Below are positions 1-9,487 of a DNA stretch of 64,000 bases, piece after piece. Origin of the DNA: Prochlorococcus marinus XMU1402. Its GTDB lineage: Bacteria > Cyanobacteriota > Cyanobacteriia > PCC-6307 > Cyanobiaceae. Both the position numbers and the translations under genes were made by a program. The stretch is from NCBI RefSeq assembly GCF_017696205.1, contig NZ_JAAORD010000001.1, forward strand, positions 62,001 to 126,000, in the 5' to 3' direction. Each line of letters starts with the position of its first letter. Within the stretch, counting starts at the first letter, position 1. Under the pieces are notes generated by a model, which worked only from the letters and a program-made list of their open reading frames with translations, did no database searches and was not told where the DNA came from.

Positions 1-141
1 AAAAGAATTGATCATGGAATATTTAAAAATGTTTCTGATAAATTGGACTCTGAATATTATCGATTCATTCTGGATGGTGAACTTCTTTCTGGTTTGTTTG
101 AAATTTCGGGTAATTCTTGTAGATTGTCCAAAAATTATTAA
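1..141 (+). CDS. 3' end of an unidentified protein gene
   Basis: Frame 1 is open from the first base of the window to a TAA at 139-141, giving the last 46 residues of a protein whose start lies to the left. The tail reads as ordinary soluble sequence (ends SCRLSKNY) with no membrane segment or recognisable motif. Codon use is AT-rich like its neighbours, and the next gene (smc) begins about 80 bases later on the same strand, so this is probably a genuine gene end rather than chance. I do not recognise the family. Confidence 0.6.
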   Translation, partial: KRIDHGIFKNVSDKLDSEYYRFILDGELLSGLFEISGNSCRLSKNY

Positions 142-217
142 TTTTCATTTATAAATAAACGTAATATTTCTATTGAGAATTTTTGCAAATTAGTTATTCT
201 TATTTAGCTATTGAGAC

Positions 218-3200
218 TTGAGATTGGTACATATCAATCAGGTCGAGTTTGAAAATTTTAAATCTTTTGGGGGAAATGTAAAAATTCCTCTTGAAGAAGG
301 TTTCACGGTGGTTACAGGCCCTAACGGTTCTGGGAAAAGTAATATTTTAGATGGAATTTTATTCTGTTTAGGTCTAGCTAATAGTAGAGGGATGAGGGCT
401 GAAAGATTACCAGATCTAATAAATAACTCCAAAGTTAAAGAGGGTAAGTCATCAGAAACATCTGTATCAGTAAAATTTAATATTCAAGATTGGTCTCCCA
501 GAGAGGACCTTAAACCTTTGGAACTAGAAGAAGAAGAAATTTCTCTTAACAAGGATCAAAAAGAATGGGTAGTGTCTAGAAAATTAAGGCTTATGCCAGG
601 CGGTTCTTATGCTTCGACATATACTTCTGATGGAAAACAATGTACCTTGCAACAAATACAAAGAATATTAAGGGATATAAGTGTTGATCCTGAGGGCAGC
701 AATGTTGTTATGCAGGGTGATGTCACAAGAATAGTATCTATGAATAATAAGGAGAGGAGAAATCTTATTGATGAATTAGCAGGAGTCGCACTTTTTGATG
801 CAAGAATAGAACAAACTAATGCAAAATTAAATGATGTTTTTGAAAGACAAGAAAGATGTGAAATTTTAGAAAATGAATTGCAATCTAGTAAAAATAAGCT
901 TGAAAAAGAATGTGAAAAAGCAAAGCAATATAAACAGTTAAAGGAAAAACTACATCAAATAATGGAATTAGAGAAAGTTCTTATTTTTGATAAACAAGTT
1001 AAATATGTTGAATCTATAGAAGAAAAAGAAGGTGAAATTGAAAAAAATAAAATTTTATTTAATAAACAAAAAGAATCTATTAATAAAGAAATATCAGTTT
1101 TAGAAGATGCTTTAAAAATACTAGTTGATGAGCTTAAGGAGAAAGGAGAGGATACTTTGATAAAAGTGAATTCTGATATTGGAAGTATTAATTCTAACTT
1201 AAGAGAACTTGATAGGGTATCAAGTTTGAATAAAGAAGAGGGTATTAAATTACAAAAACAGAGAGATGAAATTGCAATTTCTAGGAGGAATATTGAGTCA
1301 GAAAAGATGAGACAAGAAAATTTTGATGATAATTTTTTAAATAAATTGAACTTGCAAATTGATAATCTCACTTCAAAACATAAATTATCCAGAAAAAAAC
1401 TGTCTGATGCGGCTGGAGAATCTGGAGAATTCTCTAAACAAAATATCCAAATTAATGCTGAGCTTGAAAGTATAAAAAAACAAATTGATCCTTTGGAAAC
1501 CAAAAAAAGGAAAGTGGAAGAAGAAACTATTCAAAATAATATACAAAAAGATGAGATATTGTCTCAGATCGAAGCCTTAGAGTTAGAAAAGCAGAAACTT
1601 TTTTTGGGAAATCAAAGAAAAAAAGAGACATCCGATACAAAGAATAAAAACTTGGCAAGTAATAGCTTAGAAATAAATACTTTAAAAAATGAAATTGATT
1701 TATTAATTAAAACTAAATCAAGGCTTAACAACGAGCAATTAAGACTTGAAAAGGATTTATCTAGATTCGAAAGTAGGAAGGAAGCTTTAAATGAATCAAG
1801 AGGTTCATACGCTCTTAGAATTCTTTTAGAAGCAGGTTTAGAGGGTATTCATGGTTATGTAGCACAACTTGGAGAGGTAAGTGAGAAAAATAGATATGCA
1901 TTAGAAATTGCTGCTGGAAATAGACTCGGACAAATTGTTATTGATAATGATTATATTGCAGCAAAAGCAATTGAAATTCTTAAAAAGAAGAAAGCGGGAA
2001 GATTAACTTTTTTACCTTTAAATAGAATTAAAAGTCAAAAGAAGAATTATGTAATTTCAAGATTTGAAAATAATCGAGAGTCTGGATTTATTGATAAAGC
2101 TATTAACCTAATTAATTTTGACGAAGTTTATTCAGATGTTTTTAGATATGTTTTTGGCGATACGTTGGTTTTTTCAGACTTAGCCTCAGCTAGGTTATCT
2201 AAACAAAAAAATAGGTTGGTTACTTTAGGGGGTGAATTATTAGAAGCCAGTGGCGCTATTACAGGCGGCAGCAAGTTAAATAAAGATTTATCTTATAGAT
2301 TTGGAATTAATAATGATCTTGATGATTCTAGCCCTACTAAAGAAAGACTATTGGTTATTGAAGAAGCTTTAAAAGAATCAAATAATGATTTGATCATAAA
2401 AAATAATAGACTCAACAAATTAAACTCTAACCGTAGTCAAATAATTGAGGATTGTGCTTCATTGAACAAAGAAGTTGAAGTAAATAAAAATTCTCTTGAA
2501 GTTGTCGTGAAAAGAATTGAGGATTTTAAATCGAGATTAAAAAAATTAGATAGCACCAATAATTTACTAGATGATGAGTTAGTTTTTTTAAAAAATGAAT
2601 TGAAGCCTCATCATGATAAGTTTGATCAATTGCAAAGCATTCAAAAAACTAATTATGAAAAGAATCAAAAATCATCATTAATCGACTTTAACAACGACTT
2701 TAATAATCTTGATAAAAAACTTGAATTACTTATTAAGGAAAGAGAAATATTATTAGATAAGAAAAATCAATTTGCTTTAAGTAAGGAGCGGACCAATAAT
2801 TCATTAAAAATTATATTATTACAGGAAAAAAACTTGCAGCAATCTATCAAAGAACTTGCAATTTCTCATAGTGAATGGATAAAAAAAAGAGATAAATTTA
2901 AAAAAGAGCTTTTGGTTCTTCATAGTCAGAAAAATTCTCTAGAAGAGGATTTAGGATTATTGAGAAGGAAAAGAGATGAATTAAACTCTTCAATTTCAAA
3001 TAAAAGGCAAGAATATAATAACTATCTATTGAAGCTTGAATATCTTGAAAGGGATATGCTTTCTCTTAAAGAAGAGATAAGAAGTGAGAAAATAAAATTG
3101 GAAAATTATAAAAAAGATCTACCTAATCCTTCCCCGAAATTTGGAGAATATGAAGGGAAGAGTCTTGAATCTTTGCAATCAGAAATCTCGATCATCAATG

Positions 3201-3808
3201 CAAAACTACAAAGTTTAGAACCTGTTAATATGTTGGCTCTTGATGAATTAGAGGAATTAATTGAGAGATTAAATAGTTTACGAGAAAAATTAGAAATTCT
3301 ATCTAATGAAAGATCTGAATTATTGCTCAGAATAGAAACTGTTTCGACTATGCGTCAAGAGGCTTTTATGCAAGCATTTGTAGCAGTTGATCAACACTTT
3401 AGACAAATTTTTGCAAATTTATCGGATGGAGATGGCTTCCTTCAACTTGAAAATCCTAATTTTCCTTTGGAAGGAGGATTAACTCTAGTAGCTCATCCTA
3501 AGGGGAAAAATGTCAGAAGATTAGCCTCTATGTCAGGTGGTGAAAAATCATTAACTGCTTTAAGTTTTTTATTTGCTTTGCAAAAGTATAAACCTTCCCC
3601 ATTTTATGCATTAGATGAGGTTGATAGTTTTTTAGATGGTATAAATGTTGAAAGGTTGTCAAAGTTAATATCTAATCAGTCATCAAATGCTCAATTTATA
3701 GTCGTAAGCCATAGAAGGCCTATGATTAGTGCATCTGAACGAACAATTGGTGTTGCTCAAGCAAGAGGTGCTAATACTCAAGTTGTTGGGTTACCAAATG
3801 CTGCATAA
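218..3808 (+). CDS. smc: Chromosome segregation protein SMC
   Basis: This is a full-length SMC ATPase, which forms the core of the bacterial condensin that compacts and segregates the chromosome with ScpA and ScpB. The N-terminal Walker A is GPNGSGKS at residues 34-41. Two long coiled-coil stretches (about 170-520 and 690-1020) flank a globular hinge at about 527-684 that contains the conserved glycines near GGELLEASGAITGGS. The C-terminal ABC signature LASMSGGEKSL is near residue 1100 and Walker B YALDEVDSFLD near 1128. The length of about 1196 residues is normal. The start is a TTG at 218 or, equally plausibly, a second TTG at 224; neither has a strong ribosome site. No scpA or scpB is present in this window. 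Confidence 0.97.
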   Translation: MRLVHINQVEFENFKSFGGNVKIPLEEGFTVVTGPNGSGKSNILDGILFCLGLANSRGMRAERLPDLINNSKVKEGKSSETSVSVKFNIQDWSPREDLKPLELEEEEISLNKDQKEWVVSRKLRLMPGGSYASTYTSDGKQCTLQQIQRILRDISVDPEGSNVVMQGDVTRIVSMNNKERRNLIDELAGVALFDARIEQTNAKLNDVFERQERCEILENELQSSKNKLEKECEKAKQYKQLKEKLHQIMELEKVLIFDKQVKYVESIEEKEGEIEKNKILFNKQKESINKEISVLEDALKILVDELKEKGEDTLIKVNSDIGSINSNLRELDRVSSLNKEEGIKLQKQRDEIAISRRNIESEKMRQENFDDNFLNKLNLQIDNLTSKHKLSRKKLSDAAGESGEFSKQNIQINAELESIKKQIDPLETKKRKVEEETIQNNIQKDEILSQIEALELEKQKLFLGNQRKKETSDTKNKNLASNSLEINTLKNEIDLLIKTKSRLNNEQLRLEKDLSRFESRKEALNESRGSYALRILLEAGLEGIHGYVAQLGEVSEKNRYALEIAAGNRLGQIVIDNDYIAAKAIEILKKKKAGRLTFLPLNRIKSQKKNYVISRFENNRESGFIDKAINLINFDEVYSDVFRYVFGDTLVFSDLASARLSKQKNRLVTLGGELLEASGAITGGSKLNKDLSYRFGINNDLDDSSPTKERLLVIEEALKESNNDLIIKNNRLNKLNSNRSQIIEDCASLNKEVEVNKNSLEVVVKRIEDFKSRLKKLDSTNNLLDDELVFLKNELKPHHDKFDQLQSIQKTNYEKNQKSSLIDFNNDFNNLDKKLELLIKEREILLDKKNQFALSKERTNNSLKIILLQEKNLQQSIKELAISHSEWIKKRDKFKKELLVLHSQKNSLEEDLGLLRRKRDELNSSISNKRQEYNNYLLKLEYLERDMLSLKEEIRSEKIKLENYKKDLPNPSPKFGEYEGKSLESLQSEISIINAKLQSLEPVNMLALDELEELIERLNSLREKLEILSNERSELLLRIETVSTMRQEAFMQAFVAVDQHFRQIFANLSDGDGFLQLENPNFPLEGGLTLVAHPKGKNVRRLASMSGGEKSLTALSFLFALQKYKPSPFYALDEVDSFLDGINVERLSKLISNQSSNAQFIVVSHRRPMISASERTIGVAQARGANTQVVGLPNAA

Positions 3809-3853
3809 ACACACTTTTTTAAATTTATACGTCAGAATGATAAAAAGGTATTT

Positions 3854-4891
3854 ATGAGTTTGTCTAACACATCTGCTAATAAGAATCGCCCTAATTCTAT
3901 ACCTAGCGAACGCTTATGGTTAAGGTCAGAATTAATGGGAACTCAAGTTATAACTACTGATACTGGTAGGCGTTTAGGCGTGGTTGGTGAGGTTGTTGTT
4001 GATATTGACAGAAGAGAGGTGGTCGCTTTAGGACTAAGAGATAATCCACTTACAAGGTTTTTACCGGGCTTACCAAAATGGATGCCCTTAGAGAGTATTA
4101 AGCAAGTTGGAGATGTAATATTAGTCGATTCCCTAGATTCTTTGAGTGAAAGTTTTTCTCCAGAAAGATATGGGAAAGTGATTAATTGTCAAGTGATTAC
4201 AGAATCTGGGCAACTTTTAGGAAGGGTTCTTGGGTTTTCGTTTGATATAGAGACTGGAGATTTGATTTCTCTTGTTATGGGTGCAGTTGGTGTCCCACTT
4301 TTAGGTGAGGGAGTTTTAAGTACTTGGGAGATTCCTGTAGAGGAAATTGTAAGCAGTGGTACTGATAGAATTATTGTTTATGAAGGTGCTGAAGAGAAAT
4401 TGAACCAATTAAGTAGTGGACTTCTTGAGAAACTTGGAGTAGGGGGTTCTTCATGGGATGAAAGAGATGTAAATGGATATTCAGCCAATCTCGTACCAGT
4501 TGAGAATCAGTTATTGTCGGGTTCGGAATCAGAACAGCAAAACAATTTAGTTGAGGAATATGAAGAAGTTAGTGAACAAGATGATGATTATTATGAAGAT
4601 GAACTTGAATATGTTGAAATTAAGGGTTCTTCAGAGGAAATAAATAACAGAAAAAAGCTATACATGGATAATGATTATTCTGATCAGGACCAGATTCAAG
4701 ATAATGCTGATCCAATAGTTTTAGAAAATAATGTTGATTTTAAACAAAAGAAACAATCAACTACTAATTTAGCTTCTAAAAGACCAATTCAAAATGCAAC
4801 AGAAACTTTAGATATTGAACCACTTGATGAACAAAATATAATTCAAGATAATAAAAAATCAGAAAAGTTTGACATTGATGATCCCTGGTAA
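3854..4891 (+). CDS. PRC-barrel domain protein
   Basis: This is a 345-residue protein with two PRC-barrel-like repeats at about residues 28-100 and 108-185 (segments such as TDTGRRLGVVGEVVVDID and TESGQLLGRVLGFSFDIE). PRC barrels are small beta domains found in photosynthetic reaction-centre H subunits and in the ribosome-maturation factor RimM; cyanobacterial two-barrel proteins have no firmly assigned role. The C-terminal third is acidic, rich in Glu, Asp and Asn, and looks disordered. It lies 45 bases after smc on the same strand and could be co-transcribed. Its end is only three bases from the end of the opposing glycosyltransferase gene. There is no signal peptide or membrane segment. 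Confidence 0.8.
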   Translation: MSLSNTSANKNRPNSIPSERLWLRSELMGTQVITTDTGRRLGVVGEVVVDIDRREVVALGLRDNPLTRFLPGLPKWMPLESIKQVGDVILVDSLDSLSESFSPERYGKVINCQVITESGQLLGRVLGFSFDIETGDLISLVMGAVGVPLLGEGVLSTWEIPVEEIVSSGTDRIIVYEGAEEKLNQLSSGLLEKLGVGGSSWDERDVNGYSANLVPVENQLLSGSESEQQNNLVEEYEEVSEQDDDYYEDELEYVEIKGSSEEINNRKKLYMDNDYSDQDQIQDNADPIVLENNVDFKQKKQSTTNLASKRPIQNATETLDIEPLDEQNIIQDNKKSEKFDIDDPW

Positions 4892-4894
4892 TTT

Positions 4895-6160
4895 TTAAAG
4901 TTTTTTTATTGCATTAACAATCATAGAAGCAAGTTTTTCTGCAGCCCCTTTATTACCTCTTTCTTTTTGTAAAGAATCACTAATACTTTTTAATTTATTC
5001 TTGTTCTTAATGAGAAATAGTACTTCTCTTGCAATTTTTACAGGCGAAATATTTCCTATCCTTTCAGGGATAATCATTCTTTTAGCTTTAATATTTGGCC
5101 AAGCAAAAAACTTCTTTTTTTTAAAATAAAAATATTTAATTGCAAAAGTTATGAATTTATTAATGAATGAAATTTTCCCGATTAATCCAAAAATGCCATC
5201 CCAAGCATTCATTTTATTTAAATGTTGAGTTGGTAGAACAACTAACATTGGAAGAGCAATTGCTGCTAATTCTGCAGTATTTGCTCCTACAGTTGTAATT
5301 GCAAGATCGCATTCTTTTAATATTTCATAGCAAGGATATTTCTCAATTAGGTAGATTTTTGTATTTTTTGATGTTTCAATAACACTATCAAAACATGAGT
5401 CTTTGATTTTTTTAATTGTTTTTATCTTTGATGAGTAGTATTTTGCAATTGGATTTCTCTCGCTTTGAAAAAATAAAAATTCACTCTTATCAGTTGTTGG
5501 GGCAATGGGAATTATAAAATTTATATTTTGATTTTCTTCAGCTATATGATCTGCAATTTCTAAGAAGAACGGAACTCCAACAGAGAGCTTTGCTTTTTTA
5601 GAACCAGGCAACAATGCAATATAATTTTTTTCGGTATTTTTTAATGATATTTCACTTCCAAGTTTGATATCTGCCATCAAATCGCCAATGATTTGACATT
5701 TATATTGATATTTTTTGGGAATTAACTTTTTTACTTTTAAATTCATGGCAGCAATTTCGTTGGTCCATTGAGGCCATCGCGAAATCCATTCAGCATATGT
5801 GATATTTAGATAACCTAGTCTTTTAGCTAGTAAAATGCTCCACAATTGATCTCCACCAAGGAAAATAACGACCCCTTTTTTGGGCCAATTCGCAAAAGAA
5901 TGTGGCTTGATTAATAATTTCCAAAAACTTTTGGATTTTGTAATTAATTCGAATTTATTCCATGAATTTGCAACTAAATATTCTTTGCCAGTGGCATTTG
6001 GGCAAGGAACAAGGACTAATCTAAGAGTGAAATTGATTTTATCGTCATCACATAGTGCTTTATTTATTTTGTTAAGCTCATTTATTACAGGATTTACCCA
6101 TGTAGTTAATTCACCAGGACCATTGGAAACTATAACTACTGCAACTGATTTTTTTTTCAT
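4895..6160 (-). CDS. LpxB-related glycosyltransferase-like protein
   Basis: The product resembles lipid-A-disaccharide synthase and related GT-B glycosyltransferases. The N-terminal VVIVSNGPGEL is followed by an FLGGDQLW segment, an IALLPGSKKAK segment near the middle typical of the nucleotide-sugar half, and a late AITTVGANTAELAAIALP segment. The reading frame runs upstream through the tRNA-Leu gene to 6283, but those codons are the tRNA itself, so the true start must be the ATG at 6160 (beginning MKKKSVAV) or the ATG at 6181, five bases past the tRNA. It is probably co-transcribed with that tRNA. A second LpxB-like gene lies at 57865-59067. Activity on lipid A is not shown; cyanobacterial members are of unknown substrate. 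Confidence 0.75.
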   Translation of the reverse strand: MKKKSVAVVIVSNGPGELTTWVNPVINELNKINKALCDDDKINFTLRLVLVPCPNATGKEYLVANSWNKFELITKSKSFWKLLIKPHSFANWPKKGVVIFLGGDQLWSILLAKRLGYLNITYAEWISRWPQWTNEIAAMNLKVKKLIPKKYQYKCQIIGDLMADIKLGSEISLKNTEKNYIALLPGSKKAKLSVGVPFFLEIADHIAEENQNINFIIPIAPTTDKSEFLFFQSERNPIAKYYSSKIKTIKKIKDSCFDSVIETSKNTKIYLIEKYPCYEILKECDLAITTVGANTAELAAIALPMLVVLPTQHLNKMNAWDGIFGLIGKISFINKFITFAIKYFYFKKKKFFAWPNIKAKRMIIPERIGNISPVKIAREVLFLIKNKNKLKSISDSLQKERGNKGAAEKLASMIVNAIKKL

Positions 6161-6185
6161 TGCAGTTAAACCGGAATACATTAAA

Positions 6186-6267
6186 TGCGGACGGCGAGAC
6201 TTGAACTCGCAAGGCCGAAGCCACACGCTCCTTAGACGTGCGCGTCTACCAATTCCGCCACGTCCGC
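6186..6267 (-). tRNA. tRNA-Leu, anticodon AAG
   Basis: The reverse strand folds into a complete class II cloverleaf of 82 nt. The acceptor GCGGACG pairs with CGTCCGC plus A73. A three-pair D stem precedes anticodon stem CACGT/GCGTG with loop CTAAGGA, then a long variable arm GGC-TTCG-GCC and T stem GCGAG/CTCGC with loop TTCAAGT. The long variable arm and G37 fit leucine. The anticodon on the plus strand is ctt at 6231-6233, which reads AAG on the tRNA and decodes CTT. CCA is not encoded. The downstream glycosyltransferase starts within 30 bases. Confidence 0.95.
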
Positions 6268-6525
6268 AAAGGGTTCTCAGCAACCTGGGGATACTTAAAC
6301 CTTAAAAATATAATACATTATTGGCTGAAATAAGCATGAAGTTCTAACAGATTATTTTTGAATATGATGAATAATTTTTCTTTGCATAAAACAAATATTT
6401 ATACATATATAACGTTCTAGGCTGTATTGTAAAAATGTCCTCTGATCACTAAAAAATTTTGTTAAATACTTTGGCAAATAATTTTTTATTTTAAGTCATT
6501 TTCATTTCTTCAATTTAATTTTATA

Positions 6526-7875
6526 ATGATTGAAAAAGTTTTAATTGCTAATCGTGGAGAAATAGCTTTACGAATTGTCAGAAGTTGTAGAGAACTAGGT
6601 ATTGCAACAGTTGCAGTTTTTAGTACTGTAGATAAAAAAGCATTACATGTTCAGCTTGCTGATGAAGCAGTTTGTGTTGGAGATTCATTAAGTAATAAAA
6701 GTTATTTAAATATTCCAAATATACTTGCTGCTGCCACATCGAGAGGAGTTGATGCTATTCATCCTGGTTATGGATTTCTTGCTGAAAATGATAAATTTGC
6801 TGAGATGTGTAATGATCACGGAATAGTTTTTATTGGTCCATCTCCTAAAGCTATTAGATCAATGGGAGATAAATCTACAGCTAAAGAAACTATGGAAGCA
6901 GTTGGCGTTCCAACAGTTCCTGGGAGTAAAGGCTTGTTGTCAAATGTTGATGAGGCTTATAAATTGGCAGATAATATTGGCTATCCGGTAATTATCAAAG
7001 CGACTGCTGGAGGAGGTGGAAGAGGTATGAGGCTGGTTGAAAGCCCTAATAATCTCGAAAAAATGTTTAAAGCAGCTCAAGGCGAAGCAGAAGCAGCTTT
7101 TGGTAATGATGGTTTATATATGGAGAAATTTATAAAGAAGCCAAGACATGTAGAAATTCAAATTTTGGCGGATAGGTTTGGAAATGTTGTTCATTTAGGA
7201 GAGCGAGATTGTTCAGTTCAAAGAAGACATCAGAAGTTATTAGAAGAGTCTCCTAGTCCTGCAATTAATACTGAGCTAAGAAAAAAAATGGGGAACGCTG
7301 CTATTGCTGCTGCAAAAAGTATCGGCTACGAAGGAGCTGGGACAGTTGAATTTTTAGTTGATGATGATGATAATTTTTATTTTATGGAAATGAATACCAG
7401 GATTCAAGTTGAACATCCTGTTACTGAAATGGTTACTGGAGTTGATCTAATAGCAGAGCAAATTAAAATCGCAAGCGGACAAAACTTGGAATTTAATCAG
7501 GATGATATCCATTTAAACGGTCATGCCATTGAATGTAGAATCAATGCTGAAGATCCTTCTCACAATTTCCGACCATCTCCTGGAAAAATAACTGGATGGC
7601 TTCCCCCTGGTGGTCCTGGTGTAAGGGTGGATAGTCATGTTTATACCGGCTATGAAATACCTCCTTTCTATGACTCATTAATTGGTAAATTAATAGTCTG
7701 GGGGAAAGATCGTAATACTGCAATTAAACGTATGAATAGGGCTTTAAATGAGTGTGCAGTAACTGGTATTCCTACAACAATAAACTTTCATTTAACCTTA
7801 CTCAATAAATCTAAATTTAAGGAGGGTAAGATACATACTAAATATGTAGAAGAAGAATTATTGCCAAATTACTGA
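6526..7875 (+). CDS. accC: Biotin carboxylase subunit of acetyl-CoA carboxylase
   Basis: The enzyme carboxylates the biotin carried on AccB using ATP and bicarbonate, the first step of fatty-acid synthesis. The 449-residue length equals the usual AccC length. The N-terminal domain starts [13 protein letters not shown]. The ATP-grasp glycine loop [11 protein letters not shown] is at residues 159-169, and the active-site segment [15 protein letters not shown] begins near 287, with the same numbering as the E. coli enzyme. No biotinyl domain is fused, as expected for the bacterial multi-subunit enzyme. The start ATG at 6526 follows an AT-rich leader of about 250 bases after the opposing tRNA-Leu. 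It ends 18 bases from the converging YggT gene. Confidence 0.98.
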   Translation: MIEKVLIANRGEIALRIVRSCRELGIATVAVFSTVDKKALHVQLADEAVCVGDSLSNKSYLNIPNILAAATSRGVDAIHPGYGFLAENDKFAEMCNDHGIVFIGPSPKAIRSMGDKSTAKETMEAVGVPTVPGSKGLLSNVDEAYKLADNIGYPVIIKATAGGGGRGMRLVESPNNLEKMFKAAQGEAEAAFGNDGLYMEKFIKKPRHVEIQILADRFGNVVHLGERDCSVQRRHQKLLEESPSPAINTELRKKMGNAAIAAAKSIGYEGAGTVEFLVDDDDNFYFMEMNTRIQVEHPVTEMVTGVDLIAEQIKIASGQNLEFNQDDIHLNGHAIECRINAEDPSHNFRPSPGKITGWLPPGGPGVRVDSHVYTGYEIPPFYDSLIGKLIVWGKDRNTAIKRMNRALNECAVTGIPTTINFHLTLLNKSKFKEGKIHTKYVEEELLPNY

Positions 7876-7893
7876 GAAAAAAATAAATGATTT

Positions 7894-8208
7894 CTATGAG
7901 ATATTTGTATTCAATGCAAGTTTTATGAGCCCTTGCTGACCGACTAAAATTTCTCTTAAAAAGCTTATAATTCCGATCCAAATTACAGGTCCAACATCAA
8001 CTCCTCCAATAGGAGGAATTAGTTTTCTTGTTAAATTAAGAATAGAGCTTGATGGTATTGAAATTAATAACCATAAACCTTTACTTAAATCAATCTTTGG
8101 GTACCAAGTAAGAATTAACCTTATTAGAAAAACTATAGTGAGATATGAAAGAGAAATTCCTAAACTAATATCTAAAATTTGTAGAGAGTTTACAAGCAAA
8201 GAGATCAC
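7894..8208 (-). CDS. YggT family membrane protein
   Basis: This is a 104-residue hydrophobic protein with membrane helices at about 13-33 and 72-95 and the family's typical central region LILTWYPKIDLSKGLWLL followed by LTRKLIPPIGGVDVGPV. YggT (Ycf19-like) proteins in cyanobacteria and chloroplasts are linked to thylakoid biogenesis, cell division or cytochrome b6f assembly depending on the member; which applies here cannot be told from sequence. It is divergent from psbX, with about 80 bases between the starts that must hold both promoters. Confidence 0.85.
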   Translation of the reverse strand: MISLLVNSLQILDISLGISLSYLTIVFLIRLILTWYPKIDLSKGLWLLISIPSSSILNLTRKLIPPIGGVDVGPVIWIGIISFLREILVGQQGLIKLALNTNIS

Positions 8209-8288
8209 AATTATTTAATTCATCTTAATAAATAACCCACTGAAACGTATTTAATTCGTATTATAAATTGAGAATTTAATATTTAAAA

Positions 8289-8474
8289 GTGTTTCAAATC
8301 TCAAATTTATTGCTAGTTGCAGATTTTTCTGCTGAAGTTGCTAATAATTCCGCGGTTGGAATGATAGGTAGTTTTATTGCAGCTGCTTTACTTATTGTCA
8401 TTCCAGCCTCTGCATTTTTGATTTTTGTCAGTCAGAAAGATTCTCTCGATCGTACTTCTACTGGAAGACGCTAG
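8289..8474 (+). CDS. psbX: Photosystem II protein PsbX
   Basis: This is a small photosystem II subunit with one transmembrane helix (residues about 24-48, [20 protein letters not shown]) and a short polar tail QKDSLDRTS. PsbX stabilises the QB side of photosystem II in the thylakoid. The 61-residue length includes an N-terminal extension longer than in most cyanobacteria, which agrees with marine picocyanobacterial forms as I recall them. The start is a GTG at 8289; a -10-like TATTATA at 8259-8265 would place transcription start about 15-20 bases upstream. It is followed by ycf66 on the same strand after an 80-base gap. Confidence 0.85.
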   Translation: MFQISNLLLVADFSAEVANNSAVGMIGSFIAAALLIVIPASAFLIFVSQKDSLDRTSTGRR

Positions 8475-8554
8475 TTTTTGTAGAAGTTTTAAGTACACTA
8501 TATATATAGGGGATTTAAGTAATCCTTTAATAAATAAATTTTTGGAGAAAGAAT

Positions 8555-9487
8555 GTGGTCAATGCTAGTCTCAATTGGGCCAGTATTGTTGGTATTGTCC
8601 TAGCTGTATGCGGTGGAGGCCTTTATTTTTTAAGGTCTTTTAAACCTGCATTAGCTAGAGATTATGATGTTTTCTTCGCAGCTATAGGACTTTTGTGCGG
8701 GGGAATATTATTTTTTCAAGGCTGGAGGTTAGATCCCATCCTTCAATTTGGTCAGTTTTTGTTAGCAGGAACCACAGTTTTTTTCGCATACGAAAGTGTG
8801 CGATTGAGGGGAGTTGCTACTGATCAAGCTAGAAGGTCATCTTATTTTGATGATGATCCTATTTCTGATGTGCCAAGAAATTCTAGAGGTCGATTTAATA
8901 ACGATTACGATAGTTTTGAAGAGTCTGAAAGATCATCAAGAAGATTTAAACCTCAAGAAGATGAATTTGAAGAAGACTTTATGGAGGGGAGATCTCGTAG
9001 GAGAAATATTTCAAGGGCCATACCTTCTGCGGCTGCAAGCAGGAGCAGGCCATCGACAAGAGAAGTAGATCAGTTTGAAAATGAGGAACCTATAAGGAGG
9101 AGAAGAAGACAGAATCTTGATGATAGAAATAACAATCAATCAGAGAGCAATAAATTTGGTGAGAGGAGAAACTTATCTCGCAATGAAGTTAAGACAGGAT
9201 CAAGACCCAGAATCAATCGGACAGTTTCTAGAAAAGACAATATTTCTACTGCTGATGATTCTTCTCCACTAAGAAAGAAACCTACAAGATCTCCTCTTAG
9301 GCAGCAAACTTCAACAGCTCAAGTAGAAGATGCTTCATTCAGAGATTCTAATCAAGTAAAAAAAACAAGTGAGACTCGAAGAGGAAGCTCTTCAGCTAGA
9401 TCAAGTTCTAAAAATCAAAGTGGTAGATATTCAGTTGGAACAAATAAAAAGAAACCAAGAGATAATAGTTCTAGATTTGATGATTAA
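8555..9487 (+). CDS. ycf66: Ycf66 family protein with a long basic tail
   Basis: The first 90 residues match the Ycf66 family of cyanobacteria and plastids: three hydrophobic helices (about 5-25, 37-55, 62-80) with segments GGGLYFLRSFKPALARDYDVF and QGWRLDPILQFGQ. The remaining 220 residues are low-complexity and highly charged, rich in Arg, Ser, Asp and Asn, and presumably disordered on one face of the membrane. The function of Ycf66 is unknown. The GTG start at 8555 is well supported by a Shine-Dalgarno GGAG at 8544-8547; an ATG two bases upstream is out of frame. The gene ends directly against the end of the opposing hli gene. Confidence 0.85.
   Translation: MVNASLNWASIVGIVLAVCGGGLYFLRSFKPALARDYDVFFAAIGLLCGGILFFQGWRLDPILQFGQFLLAGTTVFFAYESVRLRGVATDQARRSSYFDDDPISDVPRNSRGRFNNDYDSFEESERSSRRFKPQEDEFEEDFMEGRSRRRNISRAIPSAAASRSRPSTREVDQFENEEPIRRRRRQNLDDRNNNQSESNKFGERRNLSRNEVKTGSRPRINRTVSRKDNISTADDSSPLRKKPTRSPLRQQTSTAQVEDASFRDSNQVKKTSETRRGSSSARSSSKNQSGRYSVGTNKKKPRDNSSRFDD

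Noticed and set aside
6161-6283. N-terminal extension of the LpxB-like protein reading through the tRNA-Leu gene
   Set aside because: These codons are the tRNA sequence itself; the protein family starts at or just before VVIVSNGPGEL, so the ATG at 6160 or 6181 was taken as the start.
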